Below are positions 51,101 to 62,838 of a stretch of 64,000 nt of DNA, piece after piece (position 1 is the stretch's first letter; every line of letters begins with the position of its first letter). The notes beneath the pieces are model-generated. The model was not told the origin of the DNA. It saw only the letters and a program-made list of their open reading frames with translations, and ran no database searches. Position numbers and translations under genes: made by a program. The DNA comes from Dirofilaria immitis (taxonomy: Eukaryota; Nematoda; Chromadorea; Rhabditida; Onchocercidae), in contig JAKNDB010000104.1 of NCBI GenBank assembly GCA_024305405.1, positions 1,426,001 to 1,490,000 on the forward strand. Direction: 5' to 3'.

Positions 51101-54100
51101 TCATATCCAAAAACCTATAAGCATAATTAATTTATTCTAATGTCTTTCTTATGGATGAATGATTGGTTAAATAATCGTAGATTTATTTAATAATTGATTA
51201 ATAAACAAAAATCACGACAACATAACCTCTGCTTAAATATTTTTAATTCCAATTAAAGTATTGGATTTCTTATGGATGAATGATTTGAAAAATAATCGAT
51301 ATCTCTGCTCGAATATTCTTAATTCTAATTAACTGCAATCTAAATAAATTTGAAACTGATTAAAAATTAGAATTATATTATTGGATTTTATAATTAGTAA
51401 TACTTAAGAAAGAAATAATTGTTGTAAAAGTATCACGCGATGGTATTGACAGGAAAGCGCAATAACATATTTACATTTTGAAAAAATAGAAATAGAAACT
51501 TCAGAAAAAAAGTTCGTTGATTTATAACCAATATTTTAATTCGAAGTTTTAATGCGACAAAAATTTTTTTCATAACCTTGAAAAGTATTCTTTTATCGTA
51601 TTATTTATTAAATATAGTTAGATACATCTATTGTAAAGATCAAGCAATAAAAAAATCTCATGAATGTGCAAAATTAGTTTAATTATAACTAAGTGAAAAG
51701 AAGAAAAATAAATCGAGATGTGTGAAAGAGACAAATTGTAAAATAATTGCTATAATTTTTGTGATGTGAAACGCTGCAAGAATTAATTTATTCATTATCC
51801 GTGATAAGACTTCAAGAATTATCTATGATTTTTTAGATTAGAACCAAAATTTTTTGACTTATTTTTAAAATTATTCTAGAGGAACCGGTGATTGAACTAA
51901 TTTTAACACTTCCAAACGTAGAACTTTGATGAGTACGTCAGAAAATATCAAAATTAAAAGTTGATGTTTGATATGATCAGTGCTTTAATAAGTTTCGCTT
52001 CTCACATTGCTTCTTTTAGATATTTTCATCCGTTATCATATCAATTTTACTAATAATGTTTCCAATATTTGAGATATTTGCCCATTGAATGAAATAAAAA
52101 AAATGAATTAGATGATAAATTGTTAAAAGAAAGTGAAAATAAACAGTTTGATAGTTGGCAGGAGAAGAACACTATTCATCATATTGGCATGATCATCATA
52201 ATCGATGACATGATCGTTTTTCAAAATGATTTTTCATATTGATTATGAAAATGATTTCAACAATTATATCTAAAAATTTTAAATATGCTTAATAAGGAGA
52301 GAAAATCATAGTAACATCTGCATGTAATAATATTTAAAAATAGGAAAGAGTAAAACGCATAGTGCTATTACAACTGTGTAAGGAAATTTTAAGTTGTTAG
52401 ATTTCTTCAATGAAAAGAAATAAACGAACCAAAAGATTGAATTGTTAGGCATAAAATAGCCTGCTGCAATTGGAGATGGTGAGACTCTTGGCTGCGAACC
52501 TAACATTTTGTTTCCAAGTCAACTGAAGAGGGACAAAGAGCCATAAATTTTAGCATAAGTTGAGGAATGATTGAACTTTGTTACTAAGGCAGAATATGAG
52601 CATTAAGGATGGAAGATATGTAAACAAGATTATATACATAAAATACACGCATCTATGCATGAAGTTTTTGATGGATTAATGATTTAAATATGTATTTCTT
52701 TATAAAATAAAATGCAAACATGAAGAAGACATGTTGCAATAGCATCCATATAAAACAAACAAATCTTTAGTCCAAATATAGCATGCAGTATAAAATATAA
52801 CATGCAGATATGCAATATAGCATGCAAATATGCAATATAAAGGACATATGGTAGTATTACGTGAATAAATGAGCCAATAATGTAGATGTAAAACGGTCCT
52901 ATCAATTATAAATTTAAAAATCATTCAAATTTTCAAATATAAATATGTGGTAACTAACAGATTTTGATGATCGTCATAAGCTTCAGAAACTCATCAACTT
53001 ATCTTTGTCAAAAAGGTATTGAAATATTTTACAAATTCCATTCACTGAATTGATAATTTTATTCGGAAGCGAAGAGGAATGTCTTAAGTTAAACATTTTA
53101 TGATCTATCAGATTAAGACTATTTATTGTTTTTATCATTTAGTACATAAAATGCAAGTTGATAAGGTCATAAGAAGAGTAAAGTAAAAATGAGCAAAAGG
53201 CTCCTTCCTTTTCTATTTCAAACTTTATTTCTGCAAAAGAATGGAATGTGGTAAAAGATCGATTAAAAATAAAAAATCAAAAATAATATTAGACTAATAA
53301 GGCTTAAAGGGACTTATTAAGATTTATATCATTCTTCCAATGAAATCAGTTGGCTTGAGAGTAATAAATAAAGCCATCAGTATTGTTCTTTATTTTAGTG
53401 ATGCATATGGTTAGTTAAATACATATATTTTTAATTCCTACATCATTAATTCCTACAATATTTCTAGCATATTTTTCATCTGTACAAAAACAAATTATCG
53501 TTGAACGATTTGTATTTAATCGATATGCAAATGAAATTTAGAGAGATGAAACTGTTGTTGAAAAAGGATGAATAATGATGCAGAAAGGGATAACAGCGGT
53601 AAGTGGTAAATGAAAAGTTTCTGAATTATATTGAACAATGAAATTATGACAATAGTTGGTAGAAAATGAATGATTAAGGCATTAAACCTGTCTCCAAATA
53701 CCTTTTATAAGCAATACTAATTCACATTGATATTATATTATTAAAGAAATGAATAAGTTTGTTTCGGATGAAAGAAATGTAGAAATTATATAATATTTTT
53801 GAAAGCTGTCATTTAAGTAAATATTATCATTTCTATCTCTGTCCTATATATTCAATCATTTCGCTCGAATTGATAAGACAAAATTATAGCCCTTTTATTA
53901 AATCATAGAAAAAAGTTGAAATAGTAAGAGATGATAACTATTCCAAGATGATAACTATTCCAACTTATTGTGGCCTAAATTTAAGTCTTTGAATATTATT
54001 ATAGTCCTGATTGCAACTATGGCCATAGAAGACAGTGAAGATTTGCAACCATTTTAAACAGTATTGTTCTATAAATCAGAAAACATTAAATTAAAATCTT

Positions 54101-57100
54101 CCATGATAATGAATAATAAGCTTTTGTAGGAAGATATCATTTAAATAAATAAAACGATGATAAAAGCAAGTTTATGGTTAGCATTTAACATAATTTCACT
54201 GCTCATTTACATCTTTGGCCTAATAATATTAGTAAAATTTAAAAATAATTGGGTAGATACTTTCAATTAGTAATAAACAATTCCGTAATACTGCATCAAT
54301 ATACGAATATAGTAAAGGTAAGCAAAGTTATTTTTTATTCTATTTCAATAAAATTCAAATATTTTTAAGATTTTGATTTGTAATAATTTGTTGAAATGAA
54401 GTAACTTACAAATATTTTAAAAAGAGAAAAAGTGCGAGGATAATCAATAGCAAAATGTATGAAAAAGCTCAAAAAAATTTGTAAAAAAGATTTTATCAAA
54501 GAAAATGAAATTTTCGAATAGATTATGTTTTGCCTAAAATCTCATTCATTCCTATTTCCTATCTTTCCAAGGTCCTTTAATTGTAATAATGCATCTTCCT
54601 ATCAATACTAATATTACTGTTAGTGGAACTAGTTTATAGCAGGTGATCATCAGGCATTCTTTCGAACAATACTTCTACATTCATTAATATCAAATAAACC
54701 ATTAACAAATCAATTATGTAATTCAATTACCTACTCTTCAATTCTTTCATCGTTTATTCCAATAAACTCTCAGAATCTTTTCTTTTCTTTATCAACATGA
54801 TTCATTACTCATCTTCCTATAAATTTCTCAGATTTGTCCGCTAATAAATAAATAAATTGTTTTATGACTAGTTTATTCCATTTTTAATGACATAAACAAG
54901 TTTTCTCGTCTTTTCTTCCATCCAAAAGACATTGTTACTTTTAACATCGAAATATTATTTGATCAAAAAATGTTATCCTCAGACAACAATAGCTAAATTG
55001 TTTTTGTTAAATAAAAATTTTTTTAAAATACTTTTTCTTTTAACTAAAAGTTTTACTGACTTTAAGGCCTGGTATATTGTATAGTTAATTAACCAATATT
55101 TTTTTATCCTCATCAAGTTTTTTTCTGCAATAATGGAGGATCACAATATATCAAATTTTAGGTCTTATTTATTTCAGAATAAATCTTTTCTTCAAAAGGT
55201 TATGAATAAAAAAGTTTAATTACGTGATTTCTTAATGAAGGCAAGATTTCACCATTCCGCTTTACAAGTGAATATTCTTCAAGGACTTTACAAAAATTTG
55301 ATAAGTTTCGATATTCTTCAAGAAGTATGATTAAAGTGATGAGGGAATTCTTACTTAACTAGAGGCCCTTTTTATTTAGTTTATAAAACATCGGAGTATA
55401 TTATTGCAGGAACTTTTTTATTCAAAGATATTATAGAATTTTCACTTTAATATTCAAACTTTTATTGACTTAAATCGAGAATTGACTTAAATTGATAACT
55501 ATAAAAAGTGAACGTAAAAAACAATAAGGCCAAAGAATGAGAAAGAGGTATAACCAGTCTGCGAGTGGTTTGAGACATGAGAAAGAATTTGAGAAAGTCA
55601 GAAGAAATAAAGAGTGAACAGGTGAAGAAGCAATAAAGGAGCAAAAGATTGGTATTTGGGACAGAAGAAAATAGGAGCCATCAAGCGATGGTCAACAAAC
55701 AAATTCTTTTCTTCAATAAAGCCTCTATCATCCAATCCTTCCTCCATACATCTAATTTTTCCATTCGACAAATACCCAAATAATAATTCGATAAATAAAC
55801 TATAAATAATAAATCTATCCAGGCTTTACACATTTCCATTATCGAAAAATTCCGATGAAAAATGATATGATTGACTTTTCGGAGTTCGGGGAAATTTGGA
55901 TAAAATTCATCGCTTTTTGTTCACTATTGTAATCTAAATTTTCTCTTATTCTTACAAAAACAAAAATATTTATTTCTTTCATTTAATGATTAAATTGATT
56001 TATTTCATTTCGTTTCTCAATGGAAAAACAATTTTACTTTAGAAGCACAAATTAGGCTCAAATCAAGCTATTAGTAAAGTATTTCTGCTTTTTGATGTTA
56101 TTATTAATAAGATAGTAGTACATTTTATAATAGTGAATTAGAGATAATATCAACTGTAGTATTCCAAAAAGTATAACAGTATATTGTTTTAGTGGTATAA
56201 TAAATTTCATTAGAATCATTTAAGTCTTCATAAAAATCTCATGCTTCGGATATTATTAAAACACAATTATGCGTCGAGGATAGTTAGTTATATTAGGCTT
56301 TATTATTCATCGTTATCTATCTTTAGCCCAATTCGTCGAAACTTATCTAATGTCTAATCATTCTGATCATTTAAAAATTTATGACATAATATAATTAATC
56401 TATAATTATTTTCATTTTCCTATGCGAAAACGAACTATTCATTCTCTCTGCTTCATTCAGTTATTTTTAATGACTATTTTTGCATAAATGAGGAATAAAT
56501 TTAAAGGAATGCTACTAATTAGCATCAAAAATTAAGAAATAGTACGTACGAAACAAGAAAAGATGCAAGCCTTAGCAATTAGCATAAAATATTAGGAAAT
56601 ATAATGAAATACAACAAGGCCTAAGCCTCAAAAATTAGTACGAAATACGAGGAAATGATGTGTAATAAATAAAAGGATACATATTATTAATAAATTAATT
56701 TTTAAAAAGTTAGATGAAATTTTCATTTGACTTTTTAAACACACACTTATCGATCATATATATGCAAAAGTCAGCCATAAATGGATAAATATTTGATAAC
56801 TATTCATTTTTTATAAAATTACAGCACAAAATTTAAACCAGTAGTATTTCAAGATTGACTTCTTCGATGAAATTTTTTCAGCAGATCATTACAAAAAGTT
56901 TTTGAAACCTTGATTTCGAATCGATCGAAGTCTTTTGTTATAAGAGCAAATATTTTTAATAAAAAGTGGTATTGTTTTTATTTATCTGATAAAATGTTTA
57001 CTGGAAAAACAAGCCAAATTTGGTGAGATATCTACCAAATGTTTGGAAGAGTAAAGAAAAAAATATGAAAAGTATTTGATCTTACAAAGAGGACATGAAA

Positions 57101-59525
57101 ACATTTGACCTTAAAATGATATTATTTTCGAAGTTAAAAAGTCTTTTCGTTCTTTTCGCTTAATCGTTGTAGAAAAACAAATCAGATAATGCATGATTCA
57201 GAAAATTTGACATCATAAAAACGAGCGCAAATGTTTCTTTTTATATCCAAAAGTGGAAAATAATTAAGAAGATATTGCTTTAAAATTTGAACAAAACATT
57301 TCATTTTTTGCTTTTCTTGTTGCTTAAAAAAATATTAAGCAAAATAAGCGATTTCTAAAAACTAAACAATTCAGAGAACTTAAATGTTGCTAAAAGATGT
57401 CACAAAAAAATTACCAAATTAAAGTGATTTTTAAAAAATTTAATATTTTAACAAAGTTTTATTGCTAAACTGAGGCATTTTCGAGACGATTTTAGCACTA
57501 TATAACAATTAGAAAATTACAAAGTAAGCTATTAGCCTTCACATCTTTTCAACTCATTTTTGCAAAAAAATCAACAATTTTTAGATAAAAAAACTTGTCA
57601 GCATAAGTTAAATAAAACTAACTCGTCGTTCAATGAAATAATGTTGATAGGTAATGAATTGCGATTATAATCCAAATGTTTACGAATTATTTGTGCTTGG
57701 TTTCCATTGAAACTTGACGTTCTGACAATATCAAAATTGGTGCGAAAAATTGGTGTTTTAGATGTGAGCGATAATTCTTCAGATTTATTCCAAATTTGTG
57801 ACCCAAAGTTGGATTGCCGTTGACTGAAATTATGAATATTTATTATCAAAATCTATTTAAATGCAATAGTACATATATTAAAAATTTTGTATACCATTAT
57901 GAGAAAAATTATTCAAAAATAACTTACAAGAAAAAAGTAGAGTTTCCTCTATTACTTCCTTTCCTTTTAAAAATCTTGGTCCCTTTCCGGCTGTCGTTTG
58001 TACGGCAGCTAACTTATCAGCAACTAATCGTTGCAAAATTTTTTGCGATACGTCGCTATCTATTATCCTGTAAGAATGATAAAATTTTATAATAAAAAAA
58101 TTGTGAAAATCTATCTCGAGTGGACTGCTCTTCATTTCTATTTCAAGAATATATTTTTGGTTACAATAACTTTCAAATAAAATTCATTTGCAAAAGAGAA
58201 CAAAAATATTTGAAGATAAAATATTAAACTTTGAGATACTTATTTCTTACAATAAAATTAAAGATACAATAATTGAATCATGGCAAATGTATATTTATGA
58301 AGCCCGCTCATCTCTTAGTTAATATTTCTGACAATGCTGAAAACGTCCTGAATATATAAATATACAAAAACTCGATATGCCTTCTTCTATAAATTGTCAT
58401 CTCACAATATGGATGTGCAAAATACCAGTCACTACCAATTTTCTGGGAAGTACATTCGACAATGCAAGTGATTATTATTTATTGCACTACTTTTGCCCTC
58501 TTTTCATTCATCTAAACATTTTTGAATTCAACTTCTGAATTTCTTTTAATATGGACGAAGTGCTGCATCAAATTCAATTAATTTTGTACACATATGAACT
58601 AAAATATTTGAATCCCGACTTTTGCGAATCTCTCATGGAAGATTAGAATAATTTGGCTTAAGGTTAAGTGATAAAAAAATCCATGCTACATTGAGTCGCT
58701 GAAATTCTATTCCATTTACGAATTTTATTGAATTTATTTCAACTTATATCTTAATTTATAGACTACAAAGCATTCAAAAATCTAACCTGTATGCACGCGA
58801 TGAACATGCTAAAATTTCGGCTGATGTATGACCTGCAAAACTAAAAGCTTCGACAAAAGTAGTTTACTCTATGACAATTAATCCAACTGGATGAAAATTT
58901 TTTTTTTTTTGATCATGACAACTGGAAAAGATTGAAAAATATAAATCCTTTAATGATATAAATGAGGAAACTTTCGACATGATTTGTCAACTCGCAATTT
59001 GCATTGGATTTTAAACTTTCAATTACCCCAATCGTGTTCAATGGTTGTACTATTTGTAATTGATTCCTGAATCACTGCTGAACGTGCAGGTGTAGTCGTC
59101 GTGCTGCGATACCTAAAAACGTTACATCTTTCATAAATATCCAACCACAGTTTTTAGGCAGAATTAATTGAGGAATCGATTTGAGTCTGAAAATAGCTAT
59201 CCTTTCTTGAATAAACTTACATCGGCAGTTTTTCCAATGTTCCTGCATCAAGATCTCTCTCAGTACTTTTTAATGTAGTTGATGTTGACGACGATGATGA
59301 TGATGACGATAATGATGATAAAGATGAAGACATCAATATTTTTGTTAATTTCAAATTATCATAATCAATGCCATTGACATCACCTTTACCATCCCCGGTG
59401 CAATTATAATTGTTGCCTGATCGAAATTTTTCTTGAACCGATACCATTTCATCTTCTCGATTACAACACCCACCTAAATTCCAGTGTTTATAAAATTTGA
59501 TAAATTTGATAAACTTTAAGTTCAT
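41534..59525 (-). CDS. uig-1: DH-PH Rho guanine nucleotide exchange factor, PLEKHG1-3/UIG-1-like (multi-exon gene)
   Basis: A Dbl-family RhoGEF, predicted to load GTP onto Cdc42/Rho GTPases at the cytoskeleton. Exons placed: 59525-59221, 59112-59027, 58832-58787, 58067-57928, 57823-57684, 52499-52430, 49771-49528, 49284-49151, 48944-48809, 48066-47917, 47383-47313, 47095-46946, 46663-46328, 46147-46052, 45923-45788, 45597-45456, 45126-45036, 44720-44620, 44393-44326, 44087-43961, 43737-43599, 43009-42815, 42470-42369, 42222-42122, 41928-41751, 41677-41534 (TAA). This gives about 1,200 codons: a long polar N-terminus, a DH domain, an adjoining PH domain and a long polar tail. DH and PH sequences fit PLEKHG proteins best; the worm member of that group is UIG-1, so the symbol is by family resemblance. 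About eight exons need one extra base in a homopolymer, and a small exon at 43334-43293 may also belong. Confidence 0.8.
45456..46147 (-). CDS. uig-1: RhoGEF PH domain C-terminal part and basic linker
   Basis: Exons 46147-46052 ([20 protein letters not shown]) and 45923-45788 ([20 protein letters not shown]) complete a pleckstrin-homology fold, including the invariant Trp of the last helix, and match PLEKHG sequences such as PCSNLMLIES and EKRNWTHHIKRLILENHHA. Exon 45597-45456 encodes a Lys/Arg-rich linker ([19 protein letters not shown]). It needs one extra A at 45491-45495 to continue as [13 protein letters not shown] and reach the strong GCG/GTAAGTTC donor. A second GTAAG at 45475 is available without correction. 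Confidence 0.82.
46328..48944 (-). CDS. uig-1: RhoGEF DH domain exons and start of PH domain
   Basis: The Dbl-homology domain starts in 48944-48809 ([20 protein letters not shown]) and continues in 48066-47917 ([15 protein letters not shown] and [19 protein letters not shown]), 47383-47313 ([20 protein letters not shown]) and 47095-46946 ([20 protein letters not shown], the catalytic conserved region 3). It finishes in 46663-46328, which also holds the first PH strands ([20 protein letters not shown] and [13 protein letters not shown]). Glu of conserved region 1 and the KPVQR helix are present, so exchange activity is expected. Exon 47095-46946 needs one extra A within the runs at 47056-47068 to keep the frame. 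Confidence 0.88.
49151..52499 (-). CDS. uig-1: RhoGEF exons 6-8, Ser/Thr-rich region before DH domain
   Basis: The small exon 52499-52430 ([20 protein letters not shown]) is isolated between introns of about 5.2 and 2.7 kb. I accept it because phase 1 in and phase 2 out fit both neighbours. Exon 49771-49528 encodes [20 protein letters not shown] and a polar stretch. Exon 49284-49151 encodes [20 protein letters not shown] and [15 protein letters not shown]. The last donor is uncertain: AC/GTTGGT at 49151 fits in phase, TTG/GTTTCT at 49147 does not. Confidence 0.6.
51142..51330 (+). repeat. Imperfect tandem duplication in RhoGEF intron
   Basis: TTCTTATGGATGAATGATT followed by AAATAATCG, and an ATTTAATTCC-type block, occur twice about 120 bp apart with several differences. 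Intronic in the RhoGEF gene. Confidence 0.6.
52781..52845 (+). repeat. Short imperfect repeats around GCATGC
   Basis: Variants of ATAGCATGCA-ATATGCAATATA recur several times in a RhoGEF intron. Confidence 0.55.
53936..53973 (+). repeat. 18-bp tandem duplication
   Basis: GATGATAACTATTCCAA occurs twice in immediate succession inside a RhoGEF intron. Confidence 0.75.
56511..56650 (+). repeat. Imperfect tandem repeats in RhoGEF intron
   Basis: Three diverged copies of about 50-60 bp share AATTAGCATAAAA-TTA-GAAAT and GCAAGCCTTAGC-type blocks. Confidence 0.5.
57684..59525 (-). CDS. uig-1: RhoGEF N-terminal exons 1-5
   Basis: Exon 59525-59221 opens with an in-frame ATG (59525), but a CTGGAATTTAG acceptor near 59474 means the true start may lie upstream. 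It encodes a polar region ending in a 20-plus residue Ser/Thr tract and leaves phase 2. The next exons encode [55 protein letters not shown] and [19 protein letters not shown]. All phases agree except at exon 58067-57928. There, one extra base in the T/A runs at 57965-57973 lets the frame end phase 2 at the strong GTAAGTTA donor, as exon 57823-57684 requires. No domain is recognised here. Confidence 0.6.
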
Positions 59526-60045
59526 TAAAATTTATTTCACACGAAGATAATGAATTCCAGTGGTTTTTTTCAGATACTTCAGAAGTCGAAAAACTTGCAG
59601 ATAGAAACGTTTAGATATATGAGATAGAAAAAATCGAAGAAGTGGAATTTCAAATTTGATTCTAAGCATTTGAATGACTTTGTAATGAAGTAATATAACA
59701 AAGACCTTATTCCGATTTATTCCGGAAGCAGAATGACTTATTTATCTTGATTTGCGCAGCAGATCTTGGATTAATAATAATGCTGTATGTTACATTTCTA
59801 AGTGTTCTAATTTTGTTTAAATTATCGTATGTCAAATTGTTAAAATTATCTTCATTTTAGTGATCTGTCAAATCGATTTTTCAACATGTACACAAATACC
59901 CCAAGGGAAAACGAAGTGACGTAAATGATTCTCAGTTTGAGGCATACTAAATAGTGACTCTAATCATATCAGGGAAAAATGGAAAATTTTCAGCAATGGA
60001 ATGAAAATGAATAAATTTAATTATTGGAAAATTCACAGAGAAGAT

Positions 60046-60049
<4 letters not shown>

Positions 60050-60090
<41 letters not shown>

Positions 60091-60140
60091 GGGAGAGAGA
60101 GGGAGAGAGAAAGAGAGAGAGAGAGAAAGAGAGAGAGATT
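60050..60140 (+). repeat. (GA)n microsatellite upstream of the RhoGEF
   Basis: About 90 bp of GA with regular GGGA and AAAGA variants, roughly 520 bp upstream of the proposed RhoGEF start. GAGA tracts can affect chromatin at promoters, but that role here is speculation. Confidence 0.95.
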
Positions 60141-61878
60141 AAATGTAGGATGAATATCAATCAAAAGATCAGATATTGTAAAGAAAGAAGAGAGTTGGGA
60201 AAAGCGATAAAAAGAAGATAATATGATAATACTAATAAATATAAATATCATATCTGCAATTACCTAATCCATCGTTCATGTATAATTTGCTCATTTCTAC
60301 AGGTAGCGGCAATTAAATGCCAAATATCATTTCATCATAAACTTTTCACACTAAAAATTTTATTTTGTCCTCATTCTCCTGTAGTGATAACTATAATATT
60401 GAATTGCACGTTCTTGAAGATTTTCGGCTTCTAGCCAAAATGAAATAGAATTGAGCATTTTTTAAACTAGTCAGTTTTTATAAAATAAAAATTTGGGAAA
60501 GGAAAAGAGAAAGAATAATGGATTTCTTGATTTTGGAAATTGCTAATTATCAATTATTATAATTTATAAGAAATATATATATTGATGTTTCCAAGCAAAT
60601 TCGATACCTCATTTTGAAAAAATGCAAAAATCAAAGTAAAACAGATGACTACTGCATATATTAAATAGTAAATTGATATAAATAAATCATTTCTAAATTA
60701 ATGTTAACCGATAGTAATATTGTGCACTAATTCAATCAGTTCCAACAAACTCCAAAAAGATCATTGATAAAAATATTCAGCAAAATTTAATTCATTCGCG
60801 CAACATCATGTTCCATGCAATAGGATGGAGGTAAAGCGTATACGATGGGATTCGAAAGATGATAAAAACTATACCTGAAGATGATAAAGTCAGAGGCGTA
60901 GAACCGAGTGAAAATGAAAAATTGCTAGAATATTTGATCTTTTAAATCAAGACAGAAGTAAGGTCTAGAAGAAGTTTAGATTATTACTAGGGACCGAATG
61001 ATAAGCTTTTTGCAGAAAGAAGACAAAAATTTATTCAAAAGAATAAACAATTTTGGTTGTTTAAAAGAAAGAGAAATATTTTATCATAATATTTATGAAA
61101 TAGTTTTTTCACTGCAATCGATTCTTTTAACAAATGAGAAATAAATTCATTATGTATAATTCGGGACAAGAATAAATTTAAATGCTTTAAAAAATTAACA
61201 TATATATTCTACCATCATAAATAGTAGTTATTACTATTCAGTAGCCGTTTCCACCGTGATCCAGTCATTTATTGGCTTAAATTTGCATAATTAGGAAGAA
61301 TTTTTGACCAAAGGAAACGAGAAGATCTTTTTGATTTATTGAAATTAACATAAATAATTATTATTTGGCAAAGCAATTAATAATTGATATCTAAATGTAA
61401 TCTTCAAAAATGAAAAGTTTTTTTTTTGAGAGATTAAATTCAATGTGTTAAATATCTTGATAACTTCGTAGCGCAGTCATCTAAATCTTGAAGATAAAAT
61501 TTGGCAACAGATTTTTCTCTTATTTAGTTAATTTTGAAACTTATGGGAATATTTTGAATTTTAAGTCGTATTTAAAAATAGGTTGAAATTTAATTGATCT
61601 AAAAGAGACAGAACATTCTTAATTTTTTTCATTTTTGCATAATTTCATAATTTCTGAAGAAATTTGCGTAATTTTGAAGAATAACTATGATATCAAGAGG
61701 TGCCAAAATATTTCATAAATTGTACTGAGTTGGATCATCTCTCAAGAATTTCCGAGCATTTATTTAGTTAATCAGTATAAGTAATTACTGAATGTTTATT
61801 TGCATATTCATCTTTAAAACAAACAGAAAAGAACTAAACATAATTTATATAGAAATAATGAATGAAAGATAATTTAAA

Positions 61879-61922
<44 letters not shown>
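61879..61922 (+). repeat. (TA)n microsatellite
   Basis: About 21 TA units in noncoding DNA. Confidence 0.95.
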
Positions 61923-61924
<2 letters not shown>

Positions 61925-62516
61925 TTTAAAATAAATGAACAAATGGAGAGGAAGCACATATAATTTGCAATCCTAAAATTTTATGGATTTCTTTTTTCAA
62001 AATTTTTGATAATCTGTTCTATCTCGAAAGCATTATTAATAGGAAAAATACTTCTTATATTTCTCAAAGTAAATGATAAAAAAGTTTAAGAAAGATAAAA
62101 AAGTGACATAAAATAACAGTAATATTTGCATATAATCGATACATTGGAGAAAAAAAATGTTCGCGCAGTATAACGACAGTTCATTTCATTGTTTAGGGAG
62201 AATGCAAAAGCATGACCTTGAGTTGAATCTTTGATAAAGCAGACATTTAAGAATACGTATAAGGTTACAAGGTCATCCTACTACTTCTGTTATTTTTGTT
62301 GCCACAGATTACAGGCATTTGTCTAACTAATGTGTCTATCCTTTAAATAAGTTGTTAAATGAAATGGTTTATTGCTCAGCAAGAAAAATCCGTTTACAAT
62401 TCAGAATGAAATAGAACTTAAGCAATCATATATAAGTAAATAAATGGAACAGTTAAATATTTACGAATAGCAATGATTCATGCTTGCACCATATAATCAA
62501 AATGAATCTTTTACAG

Positions 62517-62838
62517 TTTGCAGAAGAAGCGATCGGGAAAGCCAAGCTTAGAGGTAGATGGCTATCCTGACAAGCCAACAACGGAAAGTTATTCAATATA
62601 TCAGTTAAGAAAGAGAAAAAGAGGGAGAAAGCATTTATTCTATCGCCTCCCATATTCTCCTAATCATTCCTATCAAATCACAAAGAAAAGAAAAACATTA
62701 CAGCCTGATAAGCAACTAAGTCGACAGCTTCAGCATTCTCCTTTCAATCATACCGACATTTTTGAAAATGAAAAGATATTCGAAAATGGAACAGTTGCAA
62801 AACTGTTGACAATTATTCACTCATTATCTGATAAATAG
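62517..62838 (+). CDS. Uncharacterised terminal exon, Lys/Arg-rich
   Basis: A 100-plus codon frame follows a CTTTTACAG (62516) or TTTGCAG (62523) acceptor and ends with TAG at 62836-62838. It is lysine/arginine-rich with bipartite-NLS-like clusters (RKRKRGRKHL and TKKRKTL), then NHTDIFENEKIFENGTVAKL. I do not recognise it. Base composition is higher in GC than its surroundings, which supports coding. No upstream plus-strand exon was found between 59.6 and 62.5 kb, so its gene structure is unknown. It points opposite to the RhoGEF gene and lies about 3 kb upstream of it. Confidence 0.45.

Larger units (their letters stand above)
59526..62516. other. Upstream region of the RhoGEF gene
   Basis: No exon is apparent. 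It carries a (GA)n tract and a (TA)n tract, and may contain the promoter and 5' noncoding exons, which cannot be seen directly. Confidence 0.5.

Noticed and set aside
41534..59525. That the frame breaks mean the RhoGEF and BCL11 loci are pseudogenes
   Set aside because: Domains between the breaks are well conserved, splice sites are intact, no in-frame substitution to stop is seen in the conserved exons, and all breaks are single-base deficits in runs, which fits sequence error better.
60024..60251. Arg/Glu- and Ser/Leu-repeat frames on both strands
   Set aside because: Translation of the (GA)n tract.
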